From Alphaproteobacteria bacterium (GTDB lineage Bacteria; Myxococcota_A; UBA796; GCA-2862545): 34,469 nt of DNA. The translations under genes and the position numbers were made by a program. Positions 16,024 through 23,288 of the stretch are shown here, piece after piece; the stretch's first letter is position 1, and each line of letters opens with the position of its first letter. Where the stretch lies: positions 1-34,469 of the forward strand of contig JACKER010000050.1 in assembly GCA_020632925.1 (NCBI GenBank), written 5' to 3'. The notes under the pieces are model-generated. The model was not told the DNA's origin. It worked only from the letters and a program-made list of their open reading frames with translations, and searched no databases.

Positions 16024-16248
16024 TCACCGGCCGAGCCGCCCCAGCACCGCCCGCGCCGTCGGCGACAGGCCGTCGGGGTCGAGCGCGGCTTCCAGCCGGC
16101 GGGCACGCACCGTCTCGTCGTGTGCGGCGATGCGGTCCGCGGGGTCCAGATCGCGCCAGGCGGGGCTCGCGAGCACCCGGCCGTCGGCGTTCCGCTCGCG
16201 GAAGGCGCTCACGACCTGCTCGATCAGCGTCTCGCGGTCGTCGCTCAT
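16024..16248 (-). CDS. 74-residue protein co-translated with a sigma factor
   Basis: A small, highly charged, soluble helical protein that I do not recognise: an acidic N-terminal helix (SDDRETLIEQVVSAFRERNADG) and 'SPAWRDLDPADRIAAHDETVRARRLEAALDPDG' followed by a short C-terminal helix. Its ATG overlaps the stop of the sigma-factor gene as ATGA, so it is translationally coupled and is the last gene of the operon. Position and size would fit a small regulator of the sigma factor, such as an anti-sigma, but it lacks the zinc HxxxCxxC motif of common anti-sigma domains; this is inference. A heptamer array begins four bases after its stop. Confidence 0.75.
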   Translation of the reverse strand: MSDDRETLIEQVVSAFRERNADGRVLASPAWRDLDPADRIAAHDETVRARRLEAALDPDGLSPTARAVLGRLGR

Positions 16249-16805
16249 CCGACCTCCACCACCACGCCGGAGCGGGCCAGGCACTCGAGGAGCAGCGCGC
16301 GGGCGCGCCCGACGTTCTTCAGGAAGGTGTTGAGCTGCATGCGCAGCTTGCGGGCGAGATCCCGATCGGCGGCGCCGCCTCGCGCCTCCAGCCGGGCGTC
16401 GAAGGCCTGGCGGGGCGCGGGCGGCAGCTTGGCGCGGCACTCCTCGATCAGGGCGCGCAGGTGCGGGTCGGGCTCGATGGGGTCGATGGCGGCGAGCGCC
16501 TCGCTGGCGGCGCGCTCGAGGTCGTCGACGGGCGCGACCCGCGCGCGGCGGGCCTCGTCGATGGCGGCGTTCCGAGCGACCCGCAGCGCCAGCCGGAGCA
16601 GCGCGTTGGGCCGGTCCACCTCCACCCTCGGGGCCACCTGCCAGACGCGGAGCAGGGTCTCCTGCAGCACGGCCTCGGTGTCGACGGTGGCGGCGAACGA
16701 GCGGAGGCTGCGCCGAAGCGGCTCCTCCGCTCCCCGCATCCACCGCCCGAAGGCGACGGCGTCGCCCCGAGCGATGGCGGGCAGCTCGGCGTCCAGATCG
16801 ATCAC
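16245..16805 (-). CDS. RNA polymerase sigma-70 family (ECF-like) sigma factor
   Basis: A 186-residue protein with the two-domain layout of ECF sigma factors. Residues 42-57 (DTEAVLQETLLRVWQV) are the region 2 core-binding helix. NALLRLALRVARNAAIDEARR (67-87) is region 2.3-2.4, which melts and reads the -10 element. Residues 125-180 (LPPAPRQAFDARLEARGG...LARKLRMQLNTFLKNVGRARALLLECLA) form the region 4 helix-turn-helix for the -35 element. It would direct RNA polymerase to a dedicated promoter set. The start is GTG 16805, overlapping the VIT/VWA stop as GTGA. The last gene of the operon overlaps its own end. Region 4 is less typical, so the ECF group cannot be named. Confidence 0.85.
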   Translation of the reverse strand: MIDLDAELPAIARGDAVAFGRWMRGAEEPLRRSLRSFAATVDTEAVLQETLLRVWQVAPRVEVDRPNALLRLALRVARNAAIDEARRARVAPVDDLERAASEALAAIDPIEPDPHLRALIEECRAKLPPAPRQAFDARLEARGGAADRDLARKLRMQLNTFLKNVGRARALLLECLARSGVVVEVG

Positions 16806-19108
16806 CCGACCTCCAGGAGCAGGCCGCCGACCTCGATGGTGGGACCCTGCGGACCGTGCCCGTCGAGCACCAGGCGCACCGTGGCGCCGGCGGAGAGCGC
16901 GCCCGCGTGGGTCGTACCCGCCACCGGCGTGACCGGGAAGCGGCGCCCCTGCGCGTCGATCACCACGGCCGCGAGCGGATCCCAGCGCAGGTCCGAGGGC
17001 AGCTCGAAGGTCAGCACGACCCGACCGTCCGGCAGCACCGTCTTGCGGGCCTTCACCCGGAGCATCGGCGCGGGCTTCCGCTCCGCCCGCTCGCGCTCGG
17101 GCTCCGGGGCGGCGCGGAGGTCGAAGACCACGGACTCCTCCTCGGACGTGGGCATCGCCTCGTCGGCGAGCTTGCGCATGCCCTTGGGGGCCTCGCTCCG
17201 CTTCTCCTCCTTCTGCGCGCGCGAGCGCATCGGACCTGCCGGGGCCGGCGGGGGCGCCATGATCGGGGCCATCGCGCGACCGAGGCCGGGGTACCGAGCG
17301 TCCGCGGACGAGGGTGCTGCGACGGCAGCCGCGCGCAGCCCGACACCCTCGGCGCTCACGCCGTGAGGCAGTGCGTGCGGCATCCGCTCGTGCCGGGTGG
17401 CGGCGCCGGGGTCGACGGTCGCCTCCTCGGTGACCGCGATCCAGGACGTGAGGCGGGTCGCGATGCGGTGGCGCAGGCCCAGCGCCTCGATGGCCGCGTC
17501 CACGCCACGCGCGTCGTCGCCGCTCGCCCGCGCCAGCTCGAGGTCTTCGACCTTCTCCCGGGCGTAGCGGGTGGCGAGCACGCGGCGACCAGTGCTCGTG
17601 AGTGGCGGGCTCACGCGGAGCTCACGCGTCTCGACCCCGGCGGCCGAGCGCCAGGTCACGACGAGCGGTCCGCCCTGCGCCGACAGCTTCAGCGACACAC
17701 GCGCGGGGGCGCCTGCGAGCAGGTCGGGGATCGCCGCGGGGGCCTGGTCCTGCAGCGCTGCGCCGGACAGGCTCACCTCGGTCCACAGGGGGTCGCCGGT
17801 GCGGGTGAGCAGGGCGGAGACCGCGGTCCCCACGGGCTCGTCCGGTCCCACGATGGCCTCGTGACCACCGCCCGCCCGCGCCACGCCGCCGGTCAGCGTC
17901 CGGTTCACGGAGCTGCCGATACCGACCGTGTGGATGCGCGAGCCGCGCGGGAGCCCACGGCGGATCCGACCGATCACCTCGGCCTCGAACCCGATGTACC
18001 CGTCGGTGATGAGCACCACCTGGCGCTCGGCGTCCTGCCGCTGCGGGCGCAGCGCCTCGGTCACCGCCTCGTGCATCGCCGTGCCACCGCTGGCGCGCAG
18101 GGCCCCGAGCCAGGCCATGGCCTGCGCGCGGCTGGCGGCGTCGATGGCGACGGGGTCGGTCTTCCAGCGCCGCTGGGTGTTCGAGAACTCGATCATCTCC
18201 AGCCGGTCGCCGGTCCGCAGCCCACCCACGAGCGCCGTGCAGAAGGCGACGGCCTGCGCGAGCGGGGTCCCGCCCATCGAGCCCGAGGTGTCGATCAGCA
18301 GGCACAGGTCACGCTGGACGGGCGTGCCGGCCACCCGCGGCGGGACCAGCGTGAGCAGCGCGTACCCGCTCTCGTCTCCGTCGGGACGGGCCACCTCGAG
18401 CCGCAGCCCGGGCTCCGGAGCGGCGACCGGCCAGCGCACCACCAGATCGCGGTCGAGCCCGCCCGACAGCGTGACGCCGGTCTCACCGGTGGTCAGGGGG
18501 TGCGAGGGCGAGCTCGCGGGACCGGTGAGGTCGTCGCCGATCGCCAGGTGGGCGCTGCAGCGCACCTCGACGTTCCCCACGTCGACGACGACGCGATCGG
18601 CGTCCGGGGTCTCACCGGGAGCGCCGAGGTAGCGCGGGCCGACGACGGTGGGCCAGCGCCAGGTCCAGCCGCCGTCCTCCCAGGCGAGCGGCTGCTCGAC
18701 GTCGATCTCGACCTCGACCTCCGCACCCGGGGGCACGTTGCCGAGCTCCTGGGTGAACAGGCTGCTGCGCTCCTGCTCGAGGAGCGTGGCGGTGCGGCCC
18801 TCGATCAGGGCCTGCTCGAAGGCGGCGCGGGCGTCGGCCTTGCGCTGGACCTGGCCGACCACCCGGCGCCCGGCGAGGACGAACGCGAGATCGACGACGG
18901 CACCGTCGGCCGGCAGGGGCAGCAGGTACGTGACGGACAGGGGCTCGGCGTACGGGTTGGCGAAGCGCTGGCGGAGCCGGGTGCGGCACAGGCCGCCGCC
19001 GGCGTCGGCGCTGATCTCCACGGCGCGCAGGGGCAGCTCGCGCCCGTCGTCGGCGACGAGCCGGCAGCCGTTGGAGGGGACGTTGGCGAGGGCGGGGGAC
19101 ACGGTCAT
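16802..19108 (-). CDS. VIT and von Willebrand factor A domain protein
   Basis: A 768-residue protein. Residues 18-140 are a VIT (inter-alpha-trypsin) domain (AVEISADAGGGLCRTRLRQRFANPYAEPLSVTYLLPLP, then GQVQRKADARAAFEQA). Residues 265-430 are a VWA domain with a complete metal site beginning DTSGS (273-277) and 'LITDGY' later. The C-terminal third has a beta-rich stretch and a charged, Arg/Lys/Glu-rich linker (about 640-690). No signal peptide or sorting signal is visible, so it seems cytosolic, unlike many exported relatives. ATG 19108 has GGAG six bases upstream; GTG 19132 lacks this. It heads an operon with the sigma factor and the 74-residue gene, linked by four-base overlaps. Its role is unknown. 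Confidence 0.9.
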   Translation of the reverse strand: MTVSPALANVPSNGCRLVADDGRELPLRAVEISADAGGGLCRTRLRQRFANPYAEPLSVTYLLPLPADGAVVDLAFVLAGRRVVGQVQRKADARAAFEQALIEGRTATLLEQERSSLFTQELGNVPPGAEVEVEIDVEQPLAWEDGGWTWRWPTVVGPRYLGAPGETPDADRVVVDVGNVEVRCSAHLAIGDDLTGPASSPSHPLTTGETGVTLSGGLDRDLVVRWPVAAPEPGLRLEVARPDGDESGYALLTLVPPRVAGTPVQRDLCLLIDTSGSMGGTPLAQAVAFCTALVGGLRTGDRLEMIEFSNTQRRWKTDPVAIDAASRAQAMAWLGALRASGGTAMHEAVTEALRPQRQDAERQVVLITDGYIGFEAEVIGRIRRGLPRGSRIHTVGIGSSVNRTLTGGVARAGGGHEAIVGPDEPVGTAVSALLTRTGDPLWTEVSLSGAALQDQAPAAIPDLLAGAPARVSLKLSAQGGPLVVTWRSAAGVETRELRVSPPLTSTGRRVLATRYAREKVEDLELARASGDDARGVDAAIEALGLRHRIATRLTSWIAVTEEATVDPGAATRHERMPHALPHGVSAEGVGLRAAAVAAPSSADARYPGLGRAMAPIMAPPPAPAGPMRSRAQKEEKRSEAPKGMRKLADEAMPTSEEESVVFDLRAAPEPERERAERKPAPMLRVKARKTVLPDGRVVLTFELPSDLRWDPLAAVVIDAQGRRFPVTPVAGTTHAGALSAGATVRLVLDGHGPQGPTIEVGGLLLEVG

Positions 19109-19203
19109 GGCAGTCTCCGGGTTGGGGTTCACCCTGGCAACGGGCGGCCCTGCGAGCCGGTGACAAACTTTCGTATTCGTCGAGGTAGGTGGCCGAGGAT
19201 CGG
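19109..19203 (-). promoter_or_regulatory. Candidate promoter region of the VIT/VWA-sigma operon
   Basis: This 95-base gap follows the sulfotransferase stop. It contains the only AT-rich patch nearby (about 19161-19178, minus-strand ACGAATACGAAAGTTTGTCA). No confident -35/-10 pair can be named. If the sigma factor is autoregulated, its promoter should be here. Confidence 0.3.
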
Positions 19204-19838
19204 CTACTGCGGTGCGTTTCCCGTGGGCTGCGCCTCGAGGCGGGCGACGAACTCCTCGGTCGTGTTCCGGTGGGGGTAGGGCTCGGCGGGGACCTCGACG
19301 CCGGAGCGCGGCACAAGGGTTCCCAGCCGTCGCCGGGGGTCCACTCGACCAGGCGGTGGGACGGCACCCGCGCCCGGACGTGCTCGGTGTGTCGCGCCGC
19401 GGCGGCGATCGCGGTCTCCGGGTCGAGGAAGTCGGGCCCGAACACGCGCGTCATCAGGGCGCCCACCATGTCGCGGAACGGCCGGTCCTCCTCGGTGGGC
19501 GGGCGGCGGAAGATGTGGAGCACCGTCGCGTCGGCGCTGCGCCACCACGCGGCGGGATCGCGGTGTGACAGCAGGATCGGCGCGTCGGGCCACCGCTCCG
19601 CGAGCTCGGGCCAGAACGCGGAGGAGGGGAAGTCCACCGCGGCACCCCATCCGGCGAGCAGCACGTCCCAGTCGACGTCCTCGCCCATCGCTGCGCGGTG
19701 CCAGTCGCGGACGTGGTCCGGGCGCGAGAACACCTCGGTCATGTGGTAGCAGGGCTCGCCGAGCAGCCGCTCGAGCGCCTCCTTGAGGGAGCGCGTGCCC
19801 GTCCGAGGGAGCCCGGCGCCGATGATGCGCAGCGCCAT
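19204..19838 (-). pseudogene. Sulfotransferase gene with a single-base frameshift near 19307
   Basis: PAPS-dependent sulfotransferases move a sulfuryl group to an alcohol or amine. The first 177 codons encode the family core: RIIGAGLPRTGTRSLKEAL (4-22), the 5'-phosphosulfate loop, and ILLSHRDPAAWWRS (88-101), the 3'-phosphate site. After GDGWEPLC the frame is lost, and the expected ending (GVEVPAEPYPHRNTTEEFVARLEAQPTGNAPQ, stop) continues in the next frame. The interval is 635 bases, one short of a multiple of three, so one missing base near 19307-19312 explains it; repaired, it encodes about 211 residues. This is either a real mutation or a sequencing error in a GC-rich run. ATG overlaps the upstream stop (TGATG). 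Confidence 0.82.
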
Positions 19839-20566
19839 CAGAGCCTGCCAGCCGCTTCACGGAGCTGGGCGGAGACGTCGCCGGTGACGGGCGGACCGTG
19901 GCTGGTGGTCATCAGGCGCACGTCGGGGATCGACGCCAGTCGCTCGACGAAACCCTTGAAGGCAGCGCGATCCTTGCCGAAGAACTGGCGCACGATGCGG
20001 GCCTGGCCGAGCTGCCCGCCCGGGGGTCCGAGGAACCCCATGAGCAGCCCCTTGAACCCCGTGACGGCGTGCGGGTGCTTCGAGCCGAGGATGTCGTTGA
20101 CCAGCAGGGCCTTGCCACCACCCTCCACGGGCACCTCGTAGACCAGCTCGTACCCTTCCTTCATCCCGTCGGGCGAGTGGCAGGTGATGCCGAGCTCGGG
20201 CAGGGCGTCCTCGCAGCTCGCGTCGACGTGCTGCACCTCCTGGACCTTGGCGACCGCCGCCCGCGGCGCGAGCACCTTCGCGTCCGGGTACCGGAGCTTG
20301 TACCGCTTGATGTCCATGCGGTGCCCTTCACTGGGGACGATGATCCAGCGGACCTTCCCGAGCGCGTCGAGGGCCTCCATGTCGGGCTCGCGCAGGCAGC
20401 TGCAGGAGTGGACGAGCAGGCCGTCCGGCAGCCGCACGACGACCATGTTGCGCGGCAACGGCGGGTTCTTCATCACGCTCCAGACCCACCACACGCCGGG
20501 CGCCAGCTCCTCGAGCGGCCCCTGCTCGGCGTCGACCGACGCCTCCCACGGATCGTCGTACCCCAA
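19838..20566 (-). CDS. Metallo-beta-lactamase-like protein with a degenerate metal site
   Basis: A 242-residue protein with the layout of a metallo-beta-lactamase fold: NMVVVRLPDGLLVHSCSC (40-57), then a helix, VRWIIVPSEGHRMDIKRYKLRYPDAKVLAPR (72-102), LVYEVPVEGGGKALLVNDIL and a late TTSHGPPVTGD. The usual HxHxDH is reduced to EGHRMD (80-85), so only part of the metal site remains. It resembles the DUF4336-type branch; activity is uncertain. The start is TTG 20566, supported by GGGAGG five bases upstream and by the first typical sequence (GYDDPWEASVD). It follows the zincin gene by 20 bases and ends in a TGATG overlap with the sulfotransferase start. Confidence 0.75.
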   Translation of the reverse strand: MGYDDPWEASVDAEQGPLEELAPGVWWVWSVMKNPPLPRNMVVVRLPDGLLVHSCSCLREPDMEALDALGKVRWIIVPSEGHRMDIKRYKLRYPDAKVLAPRAAVAKVQEVQHVDASCEDALPELGITCHSPDGMKEGYELVYEVPVEGGGKALLVNDILGSKHPHAVTGFKGLLMGFLGPPGGQLGQARIVRQFFGKDRAAFKGFVERLASIPDVRLMTTSHGPPVTGDVSAQLREAAGRL

Positions 20567-20571
20567 CCCGA

Positions 20572-20577
20572 CCTCCC
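20572..20577 (-). promoter_or_regulatory. Ribosome binding site fixing a TTG start at 20566
   Basis: GGGAGG on the minus strand with a five-base spacer. The longer in-frame extension overlaps the zincin gene and is composition-biased, so it is rejected. Confidence 0.7.
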
Positions 20578-20586
20578 GGTCGCAGC

Positions 20587-21666
20587 CTACGCCAGGTGGA
20601 GAGCGGTGCGAACCAGGTCCTGCGTGGTCTCGCTGACGCCGTGCGTGGCCAGGTCGTTCCAGAACGCCGTCGATGCCCCCGCGTCCAGGAGCCAGGCGCG
20701 ATCGGTGTCGTCGACGAGCTCCACCACCTCGCGCCAGTCCTCGTCCTGGACCAGCGCACGCCGCAGCAGCTCGATCGACAGGCTGTTGGTGCCGTTCGCT
20801 GTCGTGGGCCCGACCATCGTGTCCACGAAGGACCGGAAGGTCGGGTCGCAGGCGTAGTAGTAGGGGAGCCAGGCGTACGGGGTGACCCACTCGCGGTCGC
20901 GCTTCATGACGCCGTCGGCGGGGATGGCGCCGCAGAAGTGGCGGAAGATGGCGAGCTGGCGCGGATCCGTCATGGCGGTGGTGACGCTGCGGACCAGGTC
21001 GGACCCGTCGACGAGGACCGTGATCCGCAGCTGGTCGGTGGCGCCTTCGGTGGACGGGTCGGCGAGCCACTCGGCCGCGAGCTCCGACCGGTAGGCGCCG
21101 TAGTAGCGGTCGGGGCAGGGGTCGAGCGCCCCCGGGACCTCGGGCGGCTTCAGCGTCTCGTCGTGGTGGTCGCAGGCGTGCTGGACCTCGTGCACGAGGG
21201 TCTCCGCCAGCTGGTCGCGGGACCGCGTCGATGGAGACAACAGCAGGATCGCCGAGCCTCGGGTCTCACCGACCAGGGCGGGATCGAGTTGTACGGTGCG
21301 GGTGGGGTCTGCGGCGTCCGAGGTGTACGGCGAGGTGGGGTCGAACCAGGTCCGGCGTCCACCTTCGCCCGGGTCGTCCGTGGCCGTCAGCGCGGCGACG
21401 TGCACCAGCCCGACGTCGACGTACTGCGCGCTGTTGCGCTCGATCGGGTCGTCGCTGTCCAGCAGCTCGGCAAGGAGGGAGCGCACGGCCCTGCAGTCGG
21501 CGACGTGGCGGGCGGTCTGATCCTGGGCGGGTGCGTTCAGCGCCGAGAGCTGCTCCTGCGCGGCGGCGTTCCCCCACGGCTGCTCGACCGTCGGCAGCAT
21601 CCAGGGCGCGCCGGCGAGGTTGCGGGTGTCGACGCCGGACGACGCGGGGAGCCGTGAGAGCTGCAT
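20587..21666 (-). CDS. Zincin-like putative metallopeptidase
   Basis: A 359-residue protein with no signal peptide. LAETLVHEVQHACDHH (153-168) contains a consensus HExxH zinc site (His159, Glu160, His163). AYRSELAAEWLAD (191-203) offers Glu195 or Glu199 as third ligand, so a gluzincin-type fold is likely. The N-terminus (LPASSGVDTRNLAGAPWMLPTVEQPWGNAAAQEQL) includes a 'GN.A.Q' motif seen in leaders of many polymorphic-toxin or contractile-injection cargo proteins; this link is a pattern impression, not a proven match. No immunity gene is obvious. ATG 21666 has GGAGG four bases upstream. The next gene follows after 20 bases. The function is unknown. Confidence 0.75.
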   Translation of the reverse strand: MQLSRLPASSGVDTRNLAGAPWMLPTVEQPWGNAAAQEQLSALNAPAQDQTARHVADCRAVRSLLAELLDSDDPIERNSAQYVDVGLVHVAALTATDDPGEGGRRTWFDPTSPYTSDAADPTRTVQLDPALVGETRGSAILLLSPSTRSRDQLAETLVHEVQHACDHHDETLKPPEVPGALDPCPDRYYGAYRSELAAEWLADPSTEGATDQLRITVLVDGSDLVRSVTTAMTDPRQLAIFRHFCGAIPADGVMKRDREWVTPYAWLPYYYACDPTFRSFVDTMVGPTTANGTNSLSIELLRRALVQDEDWREVVELVDDTDRAWLLDAGASTAFWNDLATHGVSETTQDLVRTALHLA

Positions 21667-21741
21667 GGGACCTCCGCAGGGGAGGGATGCAAGCTCGTGG
21701 CCAACCGGGCATCACGGTGAGACGCCGTGGATCGCGTGATC

Positions 21742-21764
21742 GACGTCCGTCGGCGACGGACGTC
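21742..21764 (-). terminator. Perfect 10-bp hairpin just after the Rieske oxygenase gene
   Basis: GACGTCCGTC and GACGGACGTC flank a three-base loop, three bases after the Rieske stop codon on the minus strand. No T-run follows, so it is not a textbook intrinsic terminator. It could slow polymerase, protect the 3' end or divide the gene run in two. GACGGACGTCCGTC at 21755-21768 is itself a palindrome. Confidence 0.45.
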
Positions 21765-21766
21765 CG

Positions 21767-22744
21767 TCAGACGGCGTCGGACGTTCGATCGCTGGTCGGG
21801 CGCTCGTGGGAACCCTTGCACGTGTGGAGGTACCAACGACGGAACGCGAGCGTGGGACGGTCGGTGGCGACGCTCCGCTCCAGGGCTGGTGGCGGCACCT
21901 CGATCGGGTCGTGCGACTCGGTCACGGCGCGATCCTGGCGGAGGATGTAGACGTTGATCCGGTCCAGCAGGGCGTAGAGCGGGTTGTGTCGGCCGTAGCC
22001 GCGGGTCGCCACGATCATCATGCGGGTGCGCACCGCGTCGACGGGGACGCAGAAGGCGTGGACCACCTGGCCGCCGCGGTCTTCGGGGAGGATGGTGAGC
22101 GACATCGCGTTGGGCCGGTGGTGGTGCAGCTCGCTCCGCGCGCCCTCGAGCTCCGAGAGGATCCGGAAGCCCGTGGGCGTGTCCTGGACCTCGAGCCGCG
22201 CCTCGGAGCGATCGGTCAGTCGTCGGCGCGCGGCCAGCCCGATCGTGTTCCAGTGGACGAAGGGCAGGTGGGGGTAGTCGAGCATGTTCTCCATCGCCCG
22301 GGTCCAGTGGCAGCTCCACTCCTCGGCGTGCTCGTACCTGGCCAGGTCCGAGCGCAGGAGGGCCGGCGGGATGGCGGGCTCGCCCGGCGCATCGGCCCCG
22401 ACCTCGGTGAAGACCCAGATCAGCCCTGCCCGTTCGACCACCGGGAGGCGCCCGACACCGAGCTGCTCGAGCTTCGCGCCCGGGTTCATCGGGACGTGGG
22501 TGCAGGCGCCGTCGGCGTCGAAGCGCCAGCCGTGGAAGGGGCACTCGAGGCACCCATCGGGCCGCACCGTGCCGAGCGACAGCCGGACACCCCGGTGCGG
22601 GCACCGATCGACGAGGGCCGACACGGACCCGCCCGTCCGCCACAGCGCGACGCGCTCCCCCGCCACCGTCACGCCGAGGGGCGTCCGTCCGAGCTCCCGG
22701 GAGAAGACGACCGGCGTCCACTGCCTGGCGAAGTCGACGAACAC
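21767..22744 (-). CDS. Rieske non-heme iron oxygenase
   Basis: A 325-residue oxygenase component. The Rieske cluster site is complete: CPH at 48-50 and CPFH at 68-71, with the canonical 17-residue spacing. The mononuclear iron site has the NMLDYPHLPFVH motif (153-164) giving Asp156, His159 and His164. Such enzymes hydroxylate, demethylate or desaturate aromatic rings, steroids or porphyrins using electrons from a reductase, and none is encoded nearby. The single-chain layout resembles the vanillate demethylase/pheophorbide oxygenase-like branch. The first GTG (22750) overlaps the ribosome site, so the second (22744), five bases after AGGAGG, is chosen. The 22-base gap to the upstream gene suggests co-transcription. 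The substrate is unknown. Confidence 0.92.
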   Translation of the reverse strand: MFVDFARQWTPVVFSRELGRTPLGVTVAGERVALWRTGGSVSALVDRCPHRGVRLSLGTVRPDGCLECPFHGWRFDADGACTHVPMNPGAKLEQLGVGRLPVVERAGLIWVFTEVGADAPGEPAIPPALLRSDLARYEHAEEWSCHWTRAMENMLDYPHLPFVHWNTIGLAARRRLTDRSEARLEVQDTPTGFRILSELEGARSELHHHRPNAMSLTILPEDRGGQVVHAFCVPVDAVRTRMMIVATRGYGRHNPLYALLDRINVYILRQDRAVTESHDPIEVPPPALERSVATDRPTLAFRRWYLHTCKGSHERPTSDRTSDAV

Positions 22745-22749
22745 GCTCA

Positions 22750-22755
22750 CCTCCT
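22750..22755 (-). promoter_or_regulatory. Ribosome binding site fixing the Rieske oxygenase start
   Basis: AGGAGG with a five-base spacer to GTG 22744. The other candidate, GTG 22750, shares its bases with this site and so cannot be the start. Confidence 0.7.
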
Positions 22756-22766
22756 GTTGGATGTGC

Positions 22767-23288
22767 TCACCGCCAGCTCGCGGCGAGCGAGCCCTCGGTG
22801 GTCACCGACACGTCGGTTCCCGGCGCCCACACGACGCCGAACGACACGCGAGGTCCGATCGTGAGGCGCCCGAGGATCGCGCCCGCCTGCAGCTCGGGCT
22901 GCACGGGGATCCGGAGCCCGCCGCCAAGCGAGGCCGCCACCGGTGCTGCGAGCAGGCCCTGGACGTAGGCGCGCCCGCCGACCACGCCGGCCGAGGCCCA
23001 CGGCGTCAGCGTGAGCCCCACGGTCGGCGCCACCAGCGGCACCACCAGGCCCGCCGCGCAGCCCGTGTCCGCGCGCCAACCCTTCGCACCCTCGCGCAGC
23101 GCGCGACGCAAGCCCACCGAGGCGCCCGCCGCCCCGCCGTCCGTGCGCAGCTCCACCGCAGCGTCCACCGGGCCCACCGGCGCGCCCACCGACAGATCGT
23201 GGAAGCCCACGACCGCGCCGGGTTCGCGGTGCGGGAGGCGCAGCGCCGCCGGATCGGCCCAGGCCGCGGAGACCAGCCAGCCGATCAC
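22767..23288 (-). CDS. Small exported beta-rich protein, possibly outer-membrane barrel
   Basis: A 173-residue protein starting at GTG 23288, overlapping the upstream stop as GTGA. MIGWLVSAAWA is a short signal peptide with likely cleavage before Asp12. The remainder alternates polar and hydrophobic residues with many Gly/Val (VGLTLTPWASAGVVGGRAYVQGLLAAPVAASLGGGLRIP and LQAGAILGRLTIGPRVSFGVVW) and ends with Trp-Arg, as expected for antiparallel membrane strands. There are too few strands to be sure of a closed barrel, so a periplasmic beta-sandwich is an alternative. I recognise no named family. It sits between the hydrolase lipoprotein and the Rieske gene in the same operon. Confidence 0.7.
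   Translation of the reverse strand: MIGWLVSAAWADPAALRLPHREPGAVVGFHDLSVGAPVGPVDAAVELRTDGGAAGASVGLRRALREGAKGWRADTGCAAGLVVPLVAPTVGLTLTPWASAGVVGGRAYVQGLLAAPVAASLGGGLRIPVQPELQAGAILGRLTIGPRVSFGVVWAPGTDVSVTTEGSLAASWR

Noticed and set aside
15416..16027. Overlapping open frames in the repeat island giving periodic peptides such as GYRLQAT repeats
   Set aside because: A 7-base repeat is read through in all frames, giving a 7-codon periodicity. There is no ribosome site or domain.
18612..19303. A longer 408-residue sulfotransferase running into the VIT/VWA gene
   Set aside because: After residue 177 the translation is Arg/Ser/Pro-rich and antifamily, while the correct C-terminus lies in the next frame.
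21727..21741. GATCGCGTGATC as an operator
   Set aside because: An imperfect short palindrome with no neighbouring start codon that it could control; probably chance in GC-rich DNA.
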